Notes: generated by a model not told the origin, from the sequence alone. Shown: positions 27,933-41,821, counted from the stretch's first letter. The stretch is DNA of 64,000 nucleotides from Deltaproteobacteria bacterium (GCA_023954745.1 JAGSHC010000002.1:1-64000); one strand, 5' to 3'. Program-made: numbers and translations.

Positions 27933-29567
27933 TCAGCGCCCGAGGCGAGTGGGGTCGAGTTCCTCGGTGATGCTCCCGACCCGTCCCGCCAGGAACTGGG
28001 TGATCTCGTCCACCCGGCCGAGATACTCGTCGTTGCTCGCCCGCTTGCGGCGGTCCGCGAGGACCTCGGGGGTGATGCGACACAGCACGTTGGCGAGACG
28101 CTCCTCCACGAAGGTCGGGTCCGCGACGTCGTAGGCCAGGTGCAGAATGTAGTCGTGCAAGGTGTCGCGCACGTCGTCGTCGAGCAGGACGCGGTGCAGC
28201 AACGCGTTGTGGTCAAAGGCGTCGATCACGTCGTTGTCCCCGACGACGACCGGCCCGTCCCAGGTGATGCCCTCGTCCAGCACGTCGTTCTCGGCGGTCC
28301 ACAGGTGGCCCCAGGTCAGGTCCATGTCCCACAACACCGCCTGCCAGCGTGACTCGTCAGCGGAGCGCCGGTCTCGGTACAGGTAGTAGTTCTTGCGCAG
28401 ATGGTCCTGGTTCTGGACCACAGACATGACGGCGGTGTAGGCGAGCAGGTCCGACACCGCGATCTCCTCGCCCGGGGGGAGTCCGTACTCCACCCCTTCG
28501 GGACTCAGTCGATCTTCGATGAGCCCGACGAGGTCTTCGTACTCGATGGTGCCGCGATGGTGCTGATAGACCTGCTGGTACGTGTCCAGGTCTGGCTGGG
28601 GCGTGAGATTCCCCCCAGGGCTGGACAGCGCGAGGGGTGGATCCGCCTCGTAGAGCTGCCCATCGCGATCGAGGCCGCGGCGCTCGAGCCAGTCAGCGTC
28701 GACCCGCTCCGTGTGCATCATCAGTCCGTAGAAGGCCCCGTTCACGCGGAGGTGTACCGGCTGGATTCGTGAGGCCGGCAGCCAGGTTCCGTTCCGCGCC
28801 ACGTCGAACGAGAGCCAGTTCCGCAGCATCGTCTTGTCGGCGTACTCGGCCCGCAGAATCAGGTGGTCCGAGCCGCTGGGCAGTACCTGCTGCTCCCCGT
28901 CGTCGTCTTCCCCAAGATCGATGCGGAACGACTTCTTCGAGAACTCGACGCTGGACCCTCCATGGAGCCGCACGGTGCCGGTGAAGGCCTCGCCGTCGAC
29001 CTCGAGCCCGACGGGCACCCGGACCCGGTCGGTGCCCGACGCCGAGGTACGCAGCGTCTGCCAGTCCTCGGCGGTGGTCTCCAAACGCCAGAGGGGCAGC
29101 TGAGACTCGAAGCCAAAGAGCTGCGCGCTGCCGGTGCGCCCGTCGTCGACGGAGAGGGAGAGACTCACGAGGCCCGGCTGGTCCAGGCGGTACCGGACCT
29201 CCACCACCCCGCCAGAGGCGCTGGCGTCGAGCTCCACCCAGAGGCCCGGAGGGCTCGCCACGATGCCCACCGCCCCATCGAAGTCCGCGTCGAGCTCGCC
29301 CCCGTCGAGGACCTCGATCCGCATGCGAAGCTCGGCCCCAACGGGCTGCATGACGTCCACGTCCGCGAGCACGTCGCCCGTCGGCGAGGCTGCGTCCGGC
29401 ACCGCGAAGGGTCTGGTCCAGGGGGTCTCGCACGCCGGGAGCGGCTGCCGCTCCGTGGGCCACGCGGCGTCATCGAGGGGAACGTCGGTCACGCAGCCGA
29501 CGAGCACGGCGGTCGACACGCTGACCAGGGCGAGGCTCCAGAAGCCGGCGTGAGAAGGAAACCGCAC
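27933..29567 (-). CDS. CotH-kinase-family-like lipoprotein
   Basis: Lipobox LVGC; VRLHGGSSVEFSKKSFRIDL, DKTMLRNWLSFDVAR, RVNGAFYGLMMHTERVD, AVLWDMDLTWG. Confidence 0.85.
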   Translation of the reverse strand: MRFPSHAGFWSLALVSVSTAVLVGCVTDVPLDDAAWPTERQPLPACETPWTRPFAVPDAASPTGDVLADVDVMQPVGAELRMRIEVLDGGELDADFDGAVGIVASPPGLWVELDASASGGVVEVRYRLDQPGLVSLSLSVDDGRTGSAQLFGFESQLPLWRLETTAEDWQTLRTSASGTDRVRVPVGLEVDGEAFTGTVRLHGGSSVEFSKKSFRIDLGEDDDGEQQVLPSGSDHLILRAEYADKTMLRNWLSFDVARNGTWLPASRIQPVHLRVNGAFYGLMMHTERVDADWLERRGLDRDGQLYEADPPLALSSPGGNLTPQPDLDTYQQVYQHHRGTIEYEDLVGLIEDRLSPEGVEYGLPPGEEIAVSDLLAYTAVMSVVQNQDHLRKNYYLYRDRRSADESRWQAVLWDMDLTWGHLWTAENDVLDEGITWDGPVVVGDNDVIDAFDHNALLHRVLLDDDVRDTLHDYILHLAYDVADPTFVEERLANVLCRITPEVLADRRKRASNDEYLGRVDEITQFLAGRVGSITEELDPTRLGR

Positions 29568-29629
29568 CGGCGAACGATAGACCGCGGCGACCGCTCGACG
29601 CTCGGGCGAGGCGCTGCTACCTCTCCGGG

Positions 29630-30784
29630 ATGCTGCAGCGCAACACCCACGACCTCTCCTTCCGTGACTGGATCTCGACGGTCTGCGACCGCGTTCTCGC
29701 CGGCGGGCATGCGACCCCCGACGAAGCGGCGCGGATGCTCACCGCCGAAGGCGCCGACACGTTTGACCTGTTTGCGGGAGCGAACCGGATCCGGGAGGCC
29801 TTCCAGGGTGCGGACATCCACCTGTGCAGCATCGTCAACGCGAAGTCCGGGCGATGCAGCGAGGACTGCGGGTTTTGCAGCCAGTCCGCCCACTTCCCGT
29901 CCCCCATTCCCGAGTACAAGCTCGTCGACACCGAGGAGGTCGTGCGCCACGCCGAGGCAGCCAAGGCCCGCGGCTCCCAGGCGTTGGGCATCGTGGCGGC
30001 CTGGAAGGGCCTGAAGAAGGGCAAGCAGCTGGACGCGGTGCTGGAGCGCATCGAAGCCGTGGCTGCGGTGGAGGGGGTGAACGCGGACGCTAGCCTGGGG
30101 CTCATCGACGATCCCGAGATCCCCGTGATGCTCAAGAACGCGGGGCTGGTCACCTACAACCACAACCTCGAGACCTCGCGGAACTTCTTCGAAGAGGTGT
30201 GTGAGACCCACTCCTACGACGACCGCGTGCAGACGCTCACCCTGCTCAAGAACGCGGGAGTGCACACGTGCAGCGGGGGCATCTTCGGCATGGGGGAGAC
30301 CCGCCAGGACCGGGTGGATCTGGCCTTCGAGCTGCGGGCGCTCGACGTGGATGTCATCCCCATGAACTTCCTCAACCCCATGGAGGGCACCCCCATGGCG
30401 GACCGCCCGCTCCTTCCGCCCATGGAGTGCCTGCGCACCGTGTCGATGTTCCGGTTCGTGAATCCCACGAAGGAGATCATGTTGGCCGGTGGGCGCGAGG
30501 TGAACCTGCGGGACCTTCAACCCCTGATGTACGTGGCGGGGGCCAGCGCGTCGATGGCCGGGCACTACCTCACCTCCGGCGGGCGGGAGACGAGCTCGGA
30601 TTGGCGGATGATCCGCGATCTCGAGATGGACTACGTGCCGCCGGGACGGGCGCGCCCCGAGGGCGAGATGGATCGCCTCGCAGGTCGTCTTCCCGAACCC
30701 ACTGCGGCCAACGTGCGGCGACGTGAAGATGGTGTTGCGGCGGGCAGTCTTGCCTTGCCAGTTCTGTCCGCACCAGTTAAGTAG
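29630..30784 (+). CDS. bioB: Biotin synthase
   Basis: CSIVNAKSGRCSEDCGFCSQSAHFP radical-SAM motif; YNHNLETSRNFF; TCSGGIFGMGETRQDRVDLA; IPMNFLNPMEGTP. Confidence 0.96.
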   Translation: MLQRNTHDLSFRDWISTVCDRVLAGGHATPDEAARMLTAEGADTFDLFAGANRIREAFQGADIHLCSIVNAKSGRCSEDCGFCSQSAHFPSPIPEYKLVDTEEVVRHAEAAKARGSQALGIVAAWKGLKKGKQLDAVLERIEAVAAVEGVNADASLGLIDDPEIPVMLKNAGLVTYNHNLETSRNFFEEVCETHSYDDRVQTLTLLKNAGVHTCSGGIFGMGETRQDRVDLAFELRALDVDVIPMNFLNPMEGTPMADRPLLPPMECLRTVSMFRFVNPTKEIMLAGGREVNLRDLQPLMYVAGASASMAGHYLTSGGRETSSDWRMIRDLEMDYVPPGRARPEGEMDRLAGRLPEPTAANVRRREDGVAAGSLALPVLSAPVK

Positions 30785-30837
30785 CGGTCGACGCGAAGTA
30801 GCCCGAGGACACGGGTCCGCGCGTATAGGATGGCCTC

Positions 30838-33243
30838 ATGTCGAAGAATCGCCTTCTCTCCCTCCTCGCCTCGCTGGTCGCCAGCTTCGCCCTCCTCCCC
30901 GGCTGCGCCGACGAAGGAGAGGTCATCGACTTCGACCTGCCCATCGGTCAGTCCGGTATGGCGATGTCCACGAGCGGCAACGGCCCTCGGGGTCTCAGCG
31001 TCGCCGCCACCGCCGGTGCGGACACCGAAGTGTGGGCCATCACCCGTGACTGGGCCGAGATCGAAGGCGAAGCCGGAATGGCGTGGGGTTCGGGCTCAGG
31101 CCTGAACTGGGAGCAGAAGTACTCCGCGTGGGTCCAGAGCATGGAGGAGACCGCCATCGGTAGCGGCTCCCGCAAGACCTTCATCATCACGTCGCCCTAC
31201 GGAAAGTCCCTCGCGGTCCCGTACCTCGAGTGCGCCGAGCTGGCGATGGCGGCCCGGGTGCTCTTCGCGTCCTGGTACGGCCTGCCCTTCTACATGCAGG
31301 CGAGCAGCGGCGGGAAGGCTCTGTACGCAGGGCACTTCGGCTTCCGCACCGCCGACGGTCGCTACAAGAACAGCGCCCGCTACAAGGTCAACTACAACGA
31401 CTACAGCCACCTGTCCCAGGCCGACATCGACAGCAGCTGGCCCGTGGACAACAAGCTTCGTGGCCGGGCCATCTACCAGGGCCAGGACGACAACGACTTC
31501 CTCGCCGAGGGCGCGAAGTCGGGTCACTACTTCGACGAGCTGCTCCTCAACAAGCGCGTCGGATACTTCCTCCTGAACCTGCTGCCCTTCTTCGGGTCCA
31601 TCAACATCGCCGACCCCGCCAACGCCTGGGACGCCACCGCCGAGTCGGTGCGCGCGGGCGACGTGCTGCTCAAGCGCTGGAAGAAGCGTGGCATTGGCCA
31701 CGTGATGCTGACCAAGTCGGTCGACACCCGCGCGAGCGGCAAGAAGACGGCCACGCTGGCCTCGGGCTCGATGCCCCGCCGCCAGGCGGTCTGGGAGTCG
31801 CCGGCCGCCTCGAAGATGCTCTTCACCAACCAGTACACCGGTGGCGAAGGCGAGAACTACGACGGCGAGAAGTACGTCGACCTCGGTGGTGGGCTGAAGC
31901 GCTGGCCGTCTCCCATCAACGACGGCGGCCGCTGGCGCAACCGCGTGCTGCCCGCCGACATGCCCACGTTCCTGCACCGCGACCGCAAGGACGACATCGC
32001 CGCCCGACCGGGCCTCTTCGAGGACCTGCTGGTGACGCCGTCGCCCGAGGTGCTGCGGGACGAGTTGCTGGCCGTCATCGAGAGCAAGCGCGACTGGCTG
32101 CGGGACCACCCGAGCTCCTGCTCCGCCCGCATCGCCCGGGAGGACGCCTGGGACGTGCTGTACGAGTTGATGGAAGACAAGTTCAATCAGGACAAGGCCG
32201 AGACGGACCTCGCCTACCGCGAGCTCGAGGACTACGTGTTCGCCGAGCTTCGCTACGACGACAGCCGCACCTGCTGCTGGAACAGCACGACCCGCGCCAT
32301 GTACGACGCCGCCATGGACTTCAACATCAACCGCACGAACACCGAGGGTGAATGTGTGGACCCGCTGTCCTTCATGATGCGCGACGGCGAGTACGCCGAC
32401 TTCTCCGGCCACGCCGACACGCTCGGGCTCCCCTGGGTCGCCTGGAGCGCCGACGAAGGCTGCCCGCAGGAAGCCACGGTCACCACCGACACCGAGGAAG
32501 ACCACAACTGGACTCCCTGGTGCGAGCTCGAGGCCATGCGCGAAGGCAACGAGGAGAACCCGCCGGCCGGAGCGGACCCCTATGAGGCCAACGACCGCTG
32601 GCAGGAGGCTGCCGTCGTCGCGGCCGGCGTGCACGAGGGTGCGCGCATCACGGTGAACGACCGCGACTGGTTCCGCATCGACGCTCCCGTGGGCGCGCTG
32701 GTTCGCTTCCAGATCGACTTCGACCACGGCGCGGGCGACCTCGACATGGAGATGTTCGAGGGCGACGAGAAGGTGGATAGCGCGACGGGCACGAGCGACC
32801 AGGAGATCGTCGACCACACGTGGGACGGCAGCAAGCCCCTGCTGGTCAAGGTCATCGGGTACCGCGAGGCCGAGGGCGCGTACACCATCACGGTGACGTC
32901 TGAGGGCGGAGTCGACCTGGGTGACCCCTGCGACGACAACAACGAGGTCATGGACGACGCCTTCGAGCTGGGGGCGGGCAACTACCCGGGCCTCGCCATC
33001 TGCACCGGCGACGTGGACTGGTTCCGCATTCCCGCGACGACGGGCTCCTTCGTGGCCCGCGTGAACTGGGCTGGGAACTCCGGTCCCTTCCAGGTCCAGC
33101 TCTTCCGCAGCAACGGCGAGGAGGCGGGCACAGCAAACTCAGGCAACGGCTGGGTGGAGATCGAGAGTTCCGCCGGTCTGCGCTTCCTGCAGGTGCGCGG
33201 CATCGCCGGCTCGACGGGCGAGTACACCCTCGCGATCGACTAG
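30838..33243 (+). CDS. Large secreted lipoprotein with NlpC/P60-like region and C-terminal PPC-like domains
   Basis: Lipobox LLPGC; VPYLECAELAMAARVL ... VRAGDVLLKRWKKRGIGHVMLTKSVD; DPYEANDRWQEA..DRDWFRIDAPVGALVRFQIDF PPC-like. Confidence 0.6.
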   Translation: MSKNRLLSLLASLVASFALLPGCADEGEVIDFDLPIGQSGMAMSTSGNGPRGLSVAATAGADTEVWAITRDWAEIEGEAGMAWGSGSGLNWEQKYSAWVQSMEETAIGSGSRKTFIITSPYGKSLAVPYLECAELAMAARVLFASWYGLPFYMQASSGGKALYAGHFGFRTADGRYKNSARYKVNYNDYSHLSQADIDSSWPVDNKLRGRAIYQGQDDNDFLAEGAKSGHYFDELLLNKRVGYFLLNLLPFFGSINIADPANAWDATAESVRAGDVLLKRWKKRGIGHVMLTKSVDTRASGKKTATLASGSMPRRQAVWESPAASKMLFTNQYTGGEGENYDGEKYVDLGGGLKRWPSPINDGGRWRNRVLPADMPTFLHRDRKDDIAARPGLFEDLLVTPSPEVLRDELLAVIESKRDWLRDHPSSCSARIAREDAWDVLYELMEDKFNQDKAETDLAYRELEDYVFAELRYDDSRTCCWNSTTRAMYDAAMDFNINRTNTEGECVDPLSFMMRDGEYADFSGHADTLGLPWVAWSADEGCPQEATVTTDTEEDHNWTPWCELEAMREGNEENPPAGADPYEANDRWQEAAVVAAGVHEGARITVNDRDWFRIDAPVGALVRFQIDFDHGAGDLDMEMFEGDEKVDSATGTSDQEIVDHTWDGSKPLLVKVIGYREAEGAYTITVTSEGGVDLGDPCDDNNEVMDDAFELGAGNYPGLAICTGDVDWFRIPATTGSFVARVNWAGNSGPFQVQLFRSNGEEAGTANSGNGWVEIESSAGLRFLQVRGIAGSTGEYTLAID

Positions 33244-33276
33244 TCGGCGACGAGTCGTGCCCCAATGCCGGGGCCC

Positions 33277-33987
33277 TCAGCCCCCGCGGGCTTCCCATGC
33301 TCCGAGGAGTGGCTCGACCTGCGTGGCGAACTCCTGCGCCACCTCCTCGTAGTCCTCCCCATAGCGAACGACGCGGTCGGCGAGCTCGATTCCGGGCTGC
33401 ACGAACTCCCAGTGCATGGGAGCCACCGTCGCCGCGAACTGGGCGCGCACCGACGATTCGCTCCGCCCACGGGTCACCACGTCTCGCGCGGTGCGCCGCT
33501 CCAGCCGCACCGGCTCGGGCACGTCGATGAAGACGCGGTAGTCGAACAGCGAGGCCAGCCGGGGGAATGCAAAGAGCAAGATTCCCTCGACGAGCACCAC
33601 GGGCGCGGGCTCCAGGAGCGTGTTTCCTGGGGAGCGCGAGTGATGGGCGAAGTCATAGTGCGGCATCGCTGCCCGCCCACCACGGACCAGGGTCTCCACG
33701 TGCTCGATCAAGAGCTCGGACTCCAGCGAGTCCGGGTGATCGAAGTTCATCGTGACCCGCTCTTCGGCGGCCAGATGCGACAGATCGCGGTAGTACGCAT
33801 CGAAATGCACCACCGTAATCGCACCCGGCGGAAGCTGGCTCACCAACATCCCCACGAGGGTGCTCTTGCCTGAGCCACTGCCTCCGCAGACGCCCCAGAT
33901 GCGGGGCTCAGAGGTGCTTTGTGAGGCCTGCCCATCCGACATGGCGCGCAGGATGACATGGGAAGCCGCGCCGGGTTTGGGGGACAT
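33277..33987 (-). CDS. udk: Uridine kinase
   Basis: GVCGGSGSGKSTLVGML P-loop; VVHFDAYYRDLSHL; NFDHPDSLESELLIEHV; VVLVEGILLFAFPRL. Confidence 0.88.
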   Translation of the reverse strand: MSPKPGAASHVILRAMSDGQASQSTSEPRIWGVCGGSGSGKSTLVGMLVSQLPPGAITVVHFDAYYRDLSHLAAEERVTMNFDHPDSLESELLIEHVETLVRGGRAAMPHYDFAHHSRSPGNTLLEPAPVVLVEGILLFAFPRLASLFDYRVFIDVPEPVRLERRTARDVVTRGRSESSVRAQFAATVAPMHWEFVQPGIELADRVVRYGEDYEEVAQEFATQVEPLLGAWEARGG

Positions 33988-34098
33988 CGATCACCCTCCG
34001 ATCGATCCAGATTGCTGGGGACGGGCTATGGTGAATCTTCCCGGTCTCGCTGGGATGGTCCCTGCGAAGACCCATTGTCCCTTGATGAAGGAGACAGC

Positions 34099-34530
34099 AT
34101 GGACTTCAAGGTGCGTGCCCACTCGATCCAGCTGAGCGCCGAAGACCGTGACTATGCCGAGAAGAAAATCGGCAAGGCGGTCCAGAAGATTCTCGGCAGC
34201 GACGGCAACAACGTCGATGTCGAGATCAGCAACCTCGACTCTGGAAAAGGTGCCCACCTCACCCGTGTGAAGGTGAACGTGTACGTCCCCCACGCCAAGA
34301 CCATCTCGGTCCACGTGGACAACCCCGACGTGAAGGCCGGCATCGATGTAGCTGCCGACAAGATCTGGCGCGCCGTCAAGCGCCTCCGTCAGAAGCGCCG
34401 CGACAGCCGGCGCAATCACACCGCACCCGTCACGATGGATGTGGACCCCGCTGAGCAGACGTTCAGCGGCGAGGATGACCCCGCGGCGATCTCCGCCGAG
34501 CGTCTTCCTATCTCGCCCACGCCGAGGTAG
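34099..34530 (+). CDS. hpf: Ribosome hibernation promoting factor / sigma-54 modulation protein
   Basis: MDFKVRAHSIQLSAEDRDYAEKKIGKAVQKIL..VDVEISNLDSGKGAHLTRVKVNVYVP; AAGGAG upstream. Confidence 0.8.
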   Translation: MDFKVRAHSIQLSAEDRDYAEKKIGKAVQKILGSDGNNVDVEISNLDSGKGAHLTRVKVNVYVPHAKTISVHVDNPDVKAGIDVAADKIWRAVKRLRQKRRDSRRNHTAPVTMDVDPAEQTFSGEDDPAAISAERLPISPTPR

Positions 34531-34548
34531 CTGCCCGCCCCTCTGGGG

Positions 34549-35418
34549 CTAAGCGGCTTCGGCTTCCTTGCCCTGCTTGTCCCACGGAACCTCGGTTCCG
34601 TCGGGCCAAGCAGGCTTGGAGCGGTTCGCCAGCAACACGCTGGTGCCAACGACCACCAGCACACACGAGAACCACTGCGCCGGCGTGAACGGCCCCCAAT
34701 GGTTGTCGGCTGTGGCCAGGTCACTGTGACGCGCGAAGTCGTTGAAGAAGCGGCCGACGCCGTACACGATGGGAGCCGCTCCAAGGAGCAATCCCGGGAA
34801 ACGGGGCTTCCGAGCCAGCACCGCCAGGACCGTGAAGGTCACGAGTCCGTTGAGGCTCTCGAGTAGCCCTCCATCGAAGCGGAGCGAGGCCCGACCAGGC
34901 TCAGCCGTCCCTGGCGGGAACTCGATGGCGAGCCAGCCAAAGAACGTCTGCACGAAGGCAGGGGTGTCACGCACCTCGACGCCGATGTGGTCATGCACCA
35001 CGAAGCAGCCCAGGCGTCCGACGAAGATCCCGAACGCCAACCCCAGCATCAGGATGTCCCCGAACTTGAGCACGTTCAGCTTGCGGCGTCGGAAGAACAC
35101 GATGGCCACGAAGGTGCAGCCGATGTAGCCGCCATAGGAGCTCAGGCCATCCCAGACCTTGAGCAGCTCCAGCGGATTCTGGGAGTAGTGGTCCCACTGG
35201 TAGAAGAACGCGTGGCCGAGGTGCCCGAAGACCAGCCCGCCCAGGGCCAGCCACACCACGATGTCGGCGTACGCGTCCGGGTCCATTCCACGAGGAGCTG
35301 CGTATCGACGGCACACCATGGTGCCGAGGATGAACCCGAGCGCCACGAGCACGCCCCAGGGCTGAATTGCGACCGGGCCGAAGAGCTCGAGCGCGTCGAT
35401 GCGAAAGTACGGAATCAT
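34549..35418 (-). CDS. lgt: Prolipoprotein diacylglyceryl transferase
   Basis: Multi-TM; LSSYGGYIGCTFVAIVFFRRRKLN; GIFVGRLGCFVVHDHIG; ESLNGLVTF; GVGRFFNDFAR. Confidence 0.8.
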   Translation of the reverse strand: MIPYFRIDALELFGPVAIQPWGVLVALGFILGTMVCRRYAAPRGMDPDAYADIVVWLALGGLVFGHLGHAFFYQWDHYSQNPLELLKVWDGLSSYGGYIGCTFVAIVFFRRRKLNVLKFGDILMLGLAFGIFVGRLGCFVVHDHIGVEVRDTPAFVQTFFGWLAIEFPPGTAEPGRASLRFDGGLLESLNGLVTFTVLAVLARKPRFPGLLLGAAPIVYGVGRFFNDFARHSDLATADNHWGPFTPAQWFSCVLVVVGTSVLLANRSKPAWPDGTEVPWDKQGKEAEAA

Positions 35419-35535
35419 CGAGGTCCTCTGGATGGGGGCGCCGGCCTACGCGGCGCACCGGGCCTGATAGCAGCGAGGCTGCGACGGGACAAACCCCCGA
35501 GTCCCCGCGACCGTTCCCTCCTCAGAACGAGCGAA

Positions 35536-35561
35536 GCCCCGACTGCTCTCGCAGCCGGGGC
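35536..35561 (-). terminator. Candidate intrinsic terminator downstream of groEL
   Basis: GCCCCG-A-CTGC-TCTC-GCAG-C-CGGGGC hairpin in the intergenic region 3' of groEL. Confidence 0.6.
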
Positions 35562-35628
35562 CTCGTCGTAGTCTCAGCCGACCTGGGTGCCCCGAGCGCC
35601 GCTCGACGCGGCGCCCGCGGACCTCAAA

Positions 35629-37534
<1,906 letters not shown>

Positions 37535-37617
37535 CGAATCGGTCTCCTTCGAGATCGTGGTGTGTCCAGGGTTCTGGAGGGTTCGGCTCCAGTGCACGCA
37601 GCACGGAGCGAGGCGCA

Positions 37618-37645
37618 GTTCTAGTTCCGACCCCGTGGGTGTCAA
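37618..37645 (-). promoter_or_regulatory. Candidate groESL promoter CTTGACA-N16-TAGAAC
   Basis: Minus strand TTGACA, 16-nt spacer, TAGAAC, about 85 nt upstream of the groES start. Confidence 0.55.
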
Positions 37646-37713
37646 GCGCTCTCCCGACCGATTTGTCGCAATCGAGAGATCGATCGCTGTCTGTGGGACC
37701 CCCTGAAAGGGGC

Positions 37714-37941
37714 ATGCGTCGCTGGTTCCCCGCAGTCCTCCTCTGGACCCTGATCCTCTGGGGCTGCGCGGGCTCGCCACCTCCCATCGCCGAGACCGAC
37801 CCGGCCAGCTCCTGGTGCCTTCCCGATGTGGATCGCGACGGCTTCGGCGAGGACTGCGATGGACACCTGCTCCCGTGGGAGCGAGACGACGGCGGAGACG
37901 GCCTCACGGAGTGCCTCCACGCTGACTGCCCGGCGCAGTGA
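37714..37941 (+). CDS. Small lipoprotein with Asp-rich metal-binding-like motif
   Basis: Lipobox [19 protein letters not shown] motif; 75 aa. Confidence 0.55.
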   Translation: MRRWFPAVLLWTLILWGCAGSPPPIAETDPASSWCLPDVDRDGFGEDCDGHLLPWERDDGGDGLTECLHADCPAQ

Positions 37942-38023
37942 GGACGCCCCCGCCGCGATTCGCTGCATCGCCGCTGAGTGTGTGCGATGGCACTCTTGAT
38001 GCTCCCGCACCCGGAGATCCTCG

Positions 38024-38743
38024 ATGCCGTCACTCTCACGCCTCGACCCTGCCCTGCGCAGCCTCTTCACGGGCTACCTGATCATCATCGGTCTGGGGCT
38101 GCTGATGTCCTTCGGGCAGATTCTCCTCACCCACGGCATGGCCGACGGCAAGCTGGGGCTCTCCGTCGACGACGTCGTCTACAGCTACTACGGCAACCGC
38201 GAAGGGAGCCGCCTGGAGACGAAGCTCCAGGGCTCCATGAAGCTCATGGCCGACGAGCAGACGCGGGCCGCCCTCGTCCAATGGGTGCGCAAGGGCTCGC
38301 CCGAAGCGGAGTGGGACGCGCGCATCGGCAAGCTCGTCGCCGAGAACTGCACCCGGTGCCACGGCGTCATCCCCGGGATCCCCGACTACACGCAGTACGC
38401 CGGGATCAAGACCGTCACCGAGATCGACGAGGGCGCGACCGTGCCCACGCTGGCGCGCGTCTCCCACATCCACCTCTTCGGAATCGCGTTCATCTTCTTC
38501 TTCGTGTGCGGGATCTTCACGATGGCCGAGGGCGTCCCCTCCCTCCTGCGCGTGACGGTGGTCGCCTTCCCGTACGTCTTTCTGGGGATCGACGTGTTTT
38601 CCTGGTGGGCGACGAAGTGGGTGCCCTCGGCGGCGTATCTGACGGTGCTCGCGGGCACGGGCTACGCGCTGTCGTCGGGCTTCATGATCCTCACGTCGCT
38701 GTGGCAGATGTGGCGTCCCGGACGGTCCAAGAAGGACGCCTGA
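38024..38743 (+). CDS. Membrane protein with single c-type haem motif
   Basis: Several TM segments; CTRCHG (CXXCH) motif after the first TM; no other CXXCH. Confidence 0.7.
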   Translation: MPSLSRLDPALRSLFTGYLIIIGLGLLMSFGQILLTHGMADGKLGLSVDDVVYSYYGNREGSRLETKLQGSMKLMADEQTRAALVQWVRKGSPEAEWDARIGKLVAENCTRCHGVIPGIPDYTQYAGIKTVTEIDEGATVPTLARVSHIHLFGIAFIFFFVCGIFTMAEGVPSLLRVTVVAFPYVFLGIDVFSWWATKWVPSAAYLTVLAGTGYALSSGFMILTSLWQMWRPGRSKKDA

Positions 38744-38768
38744 TCGACGCGCTCGACGAGCCTCTCGC

Positions 38769-38796
38769 TTGACAGCAAATCGGGCCTGATTAGGTT
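38769..38796 (+). promoter_or_regulatory. Candidate dnaK promoter CTTGACA-N16-TAGGTT
   Basis: TTGACA 38769-38774, TAGGTT 38791-38796, upstream of the dnaK start at 38905. Confidence 0.55.
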
Positions 38797-38904
38797 CGGC
38801 TCCGTCTGAGCGAAACAGCGCTCCGGACCATGACCAAGCAAGCAAACACGGGCCTCTCGGCACGTTTGAAACCCGTCGTGACGCACGGCGGGATTGGAGA
38901 ACAC

Positions 38905-40806
<1,902 letters not shown>

Positions 40807-40839
40807 GTCCATGCCCCACGGGGCTCTGAACGAGTGAAG

Positions 40840-40872
40840 CGCTCGCCCCTTCGGGGGCGGGCGTTTCTGCTT
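40840..40872 (+). terminator. Intrinsic terminator of dnaK
   Basis: CGCTCGCCCC-TTCG-GGGGCGGGCG (one G-U wobble) followed by TTTCTGCTT. Confidence 0.8.
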
Positions 40873-40913
40873 GGTGCGAGGGCGAGGCCGGAGCAGGCCG
40901 TCCGTGAGTGGCC

Positions 40914-41744
40914 CTACCCCTTGCGGGTGGCGATCCTCTGGCCGAGCTTGACGTCCTGCCCGGGCTCTACCGTCCAGTCGACGGTGCCGTGGGGCAGGAG
41001 CAGGACCACGGTGCTGCCCATGCCGAAGCGCCCGAGCTCGGCAGAGCGCTCGATGGGCTTCGGCTCGAGGAACGCGTGCTCCTCGGGCGCGCTGCCGGTG
41101 TTGGTCACCGTGTCCCCGAAGGCGAGGTCCATGCGGCCGACGCCAAAGGCGCCCACCATCACCACCGCGATCTCGCCCAGGTCCGTGTCCACGCGAATCA
41201 CCAGCCGCTCGTTCCGAGCGAACAGCTCCTTGATGCGCTTCGTGGCTCCGGGGAACACGGGCCAGAGCTCGCCCGGCCGATACCGGTAGCCCACCACGCC
41301 GCCCTCTCGCGGGCTGTGCACGCGGTGGTAGTCCTTCGGCGCGAGGTAGAGCACCGCGAAGTCGGCCTTTTGGTAGCGCTGGTCGCCGCCGAGCAGGGTC
41401 TGCACGGGGTAGTCGAGCTCGGGGCTCTGCGGGATGCGCCCCTCCTCGGTGGTGCCGAGCACGTAGACCTTGGCGTCCACGGGGGACACGAGGGCGTCCG
41501 CAGCGGGGTCCACCGGGCGCGCGTCGGGCAGCAGCGGCCTCGTGAAGAACTCGGCGATGGTCGGATAGTCGTCGACCCCGCCCACGCACTCGTCGAGGTT
41601 CACGCCGTAGTGCTTGACGTACCAGCGCAGGATCGCGCGATGCAGGCCGCGGGGCAGCGCGAGCCGCGTCCCGGCTCCCATGGTGCGGGAGACGAGCTTG
41701 CGGGGAAGCACCGAGAGGAGCGTGATGATGAGTCCGTCTTTCAC
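40914..41744 (-). CDS. psd: Phosphatidylserine decarboxylase
   Basis: DYPTIAEFFTRPLLPDARPVD; LVSPVDAKVYVLG; YHRVHSPREGGV; FGMGSTVVLLLP processing-site region; GTG start. Confidence 0.88.
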   Translation of the reverse strand: MKDGLIITLLSVLPRKLVSRTMGAGTRLALPRGLHRAILRWYVKHYGVNLDECVGGVDDYPTIAEFFTRPLLPDARPVDPAADALVSPVDAKVYVLGTTEEGRIPQSPELDYPVQTLLGGDQRYQKADFAVLYLAPKDYHRVHSPREGGVVGYRYRPGELWPVFPGATKRIKELFARNERLVIRVDTDLGEIAVVMVGAFGVGRMDLAFGDTVTNTGSAPEEHAFLEPKPIERSAELGRFGMGSTVVLLLPHGTVDWTVEPGQDVKLGQRIATRKG

Positions 41745-41821
41745 GACGCGGAACCTTACACCGCAGACCTGAGGCGCGACTCCCGCCAGACACTTCCCTC
41801 GGTTTCCTGGTCGATGTCGGC

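Noticed and set aside
37535-37713. CIRCE/HrcA operator upstream of groES
   Set aside because: No TTAGCACTC-N9-GAGTGCTAA-like inverted repeat found by reading; only the CTTGACA-N16-TAGAAC promoter-like motif.
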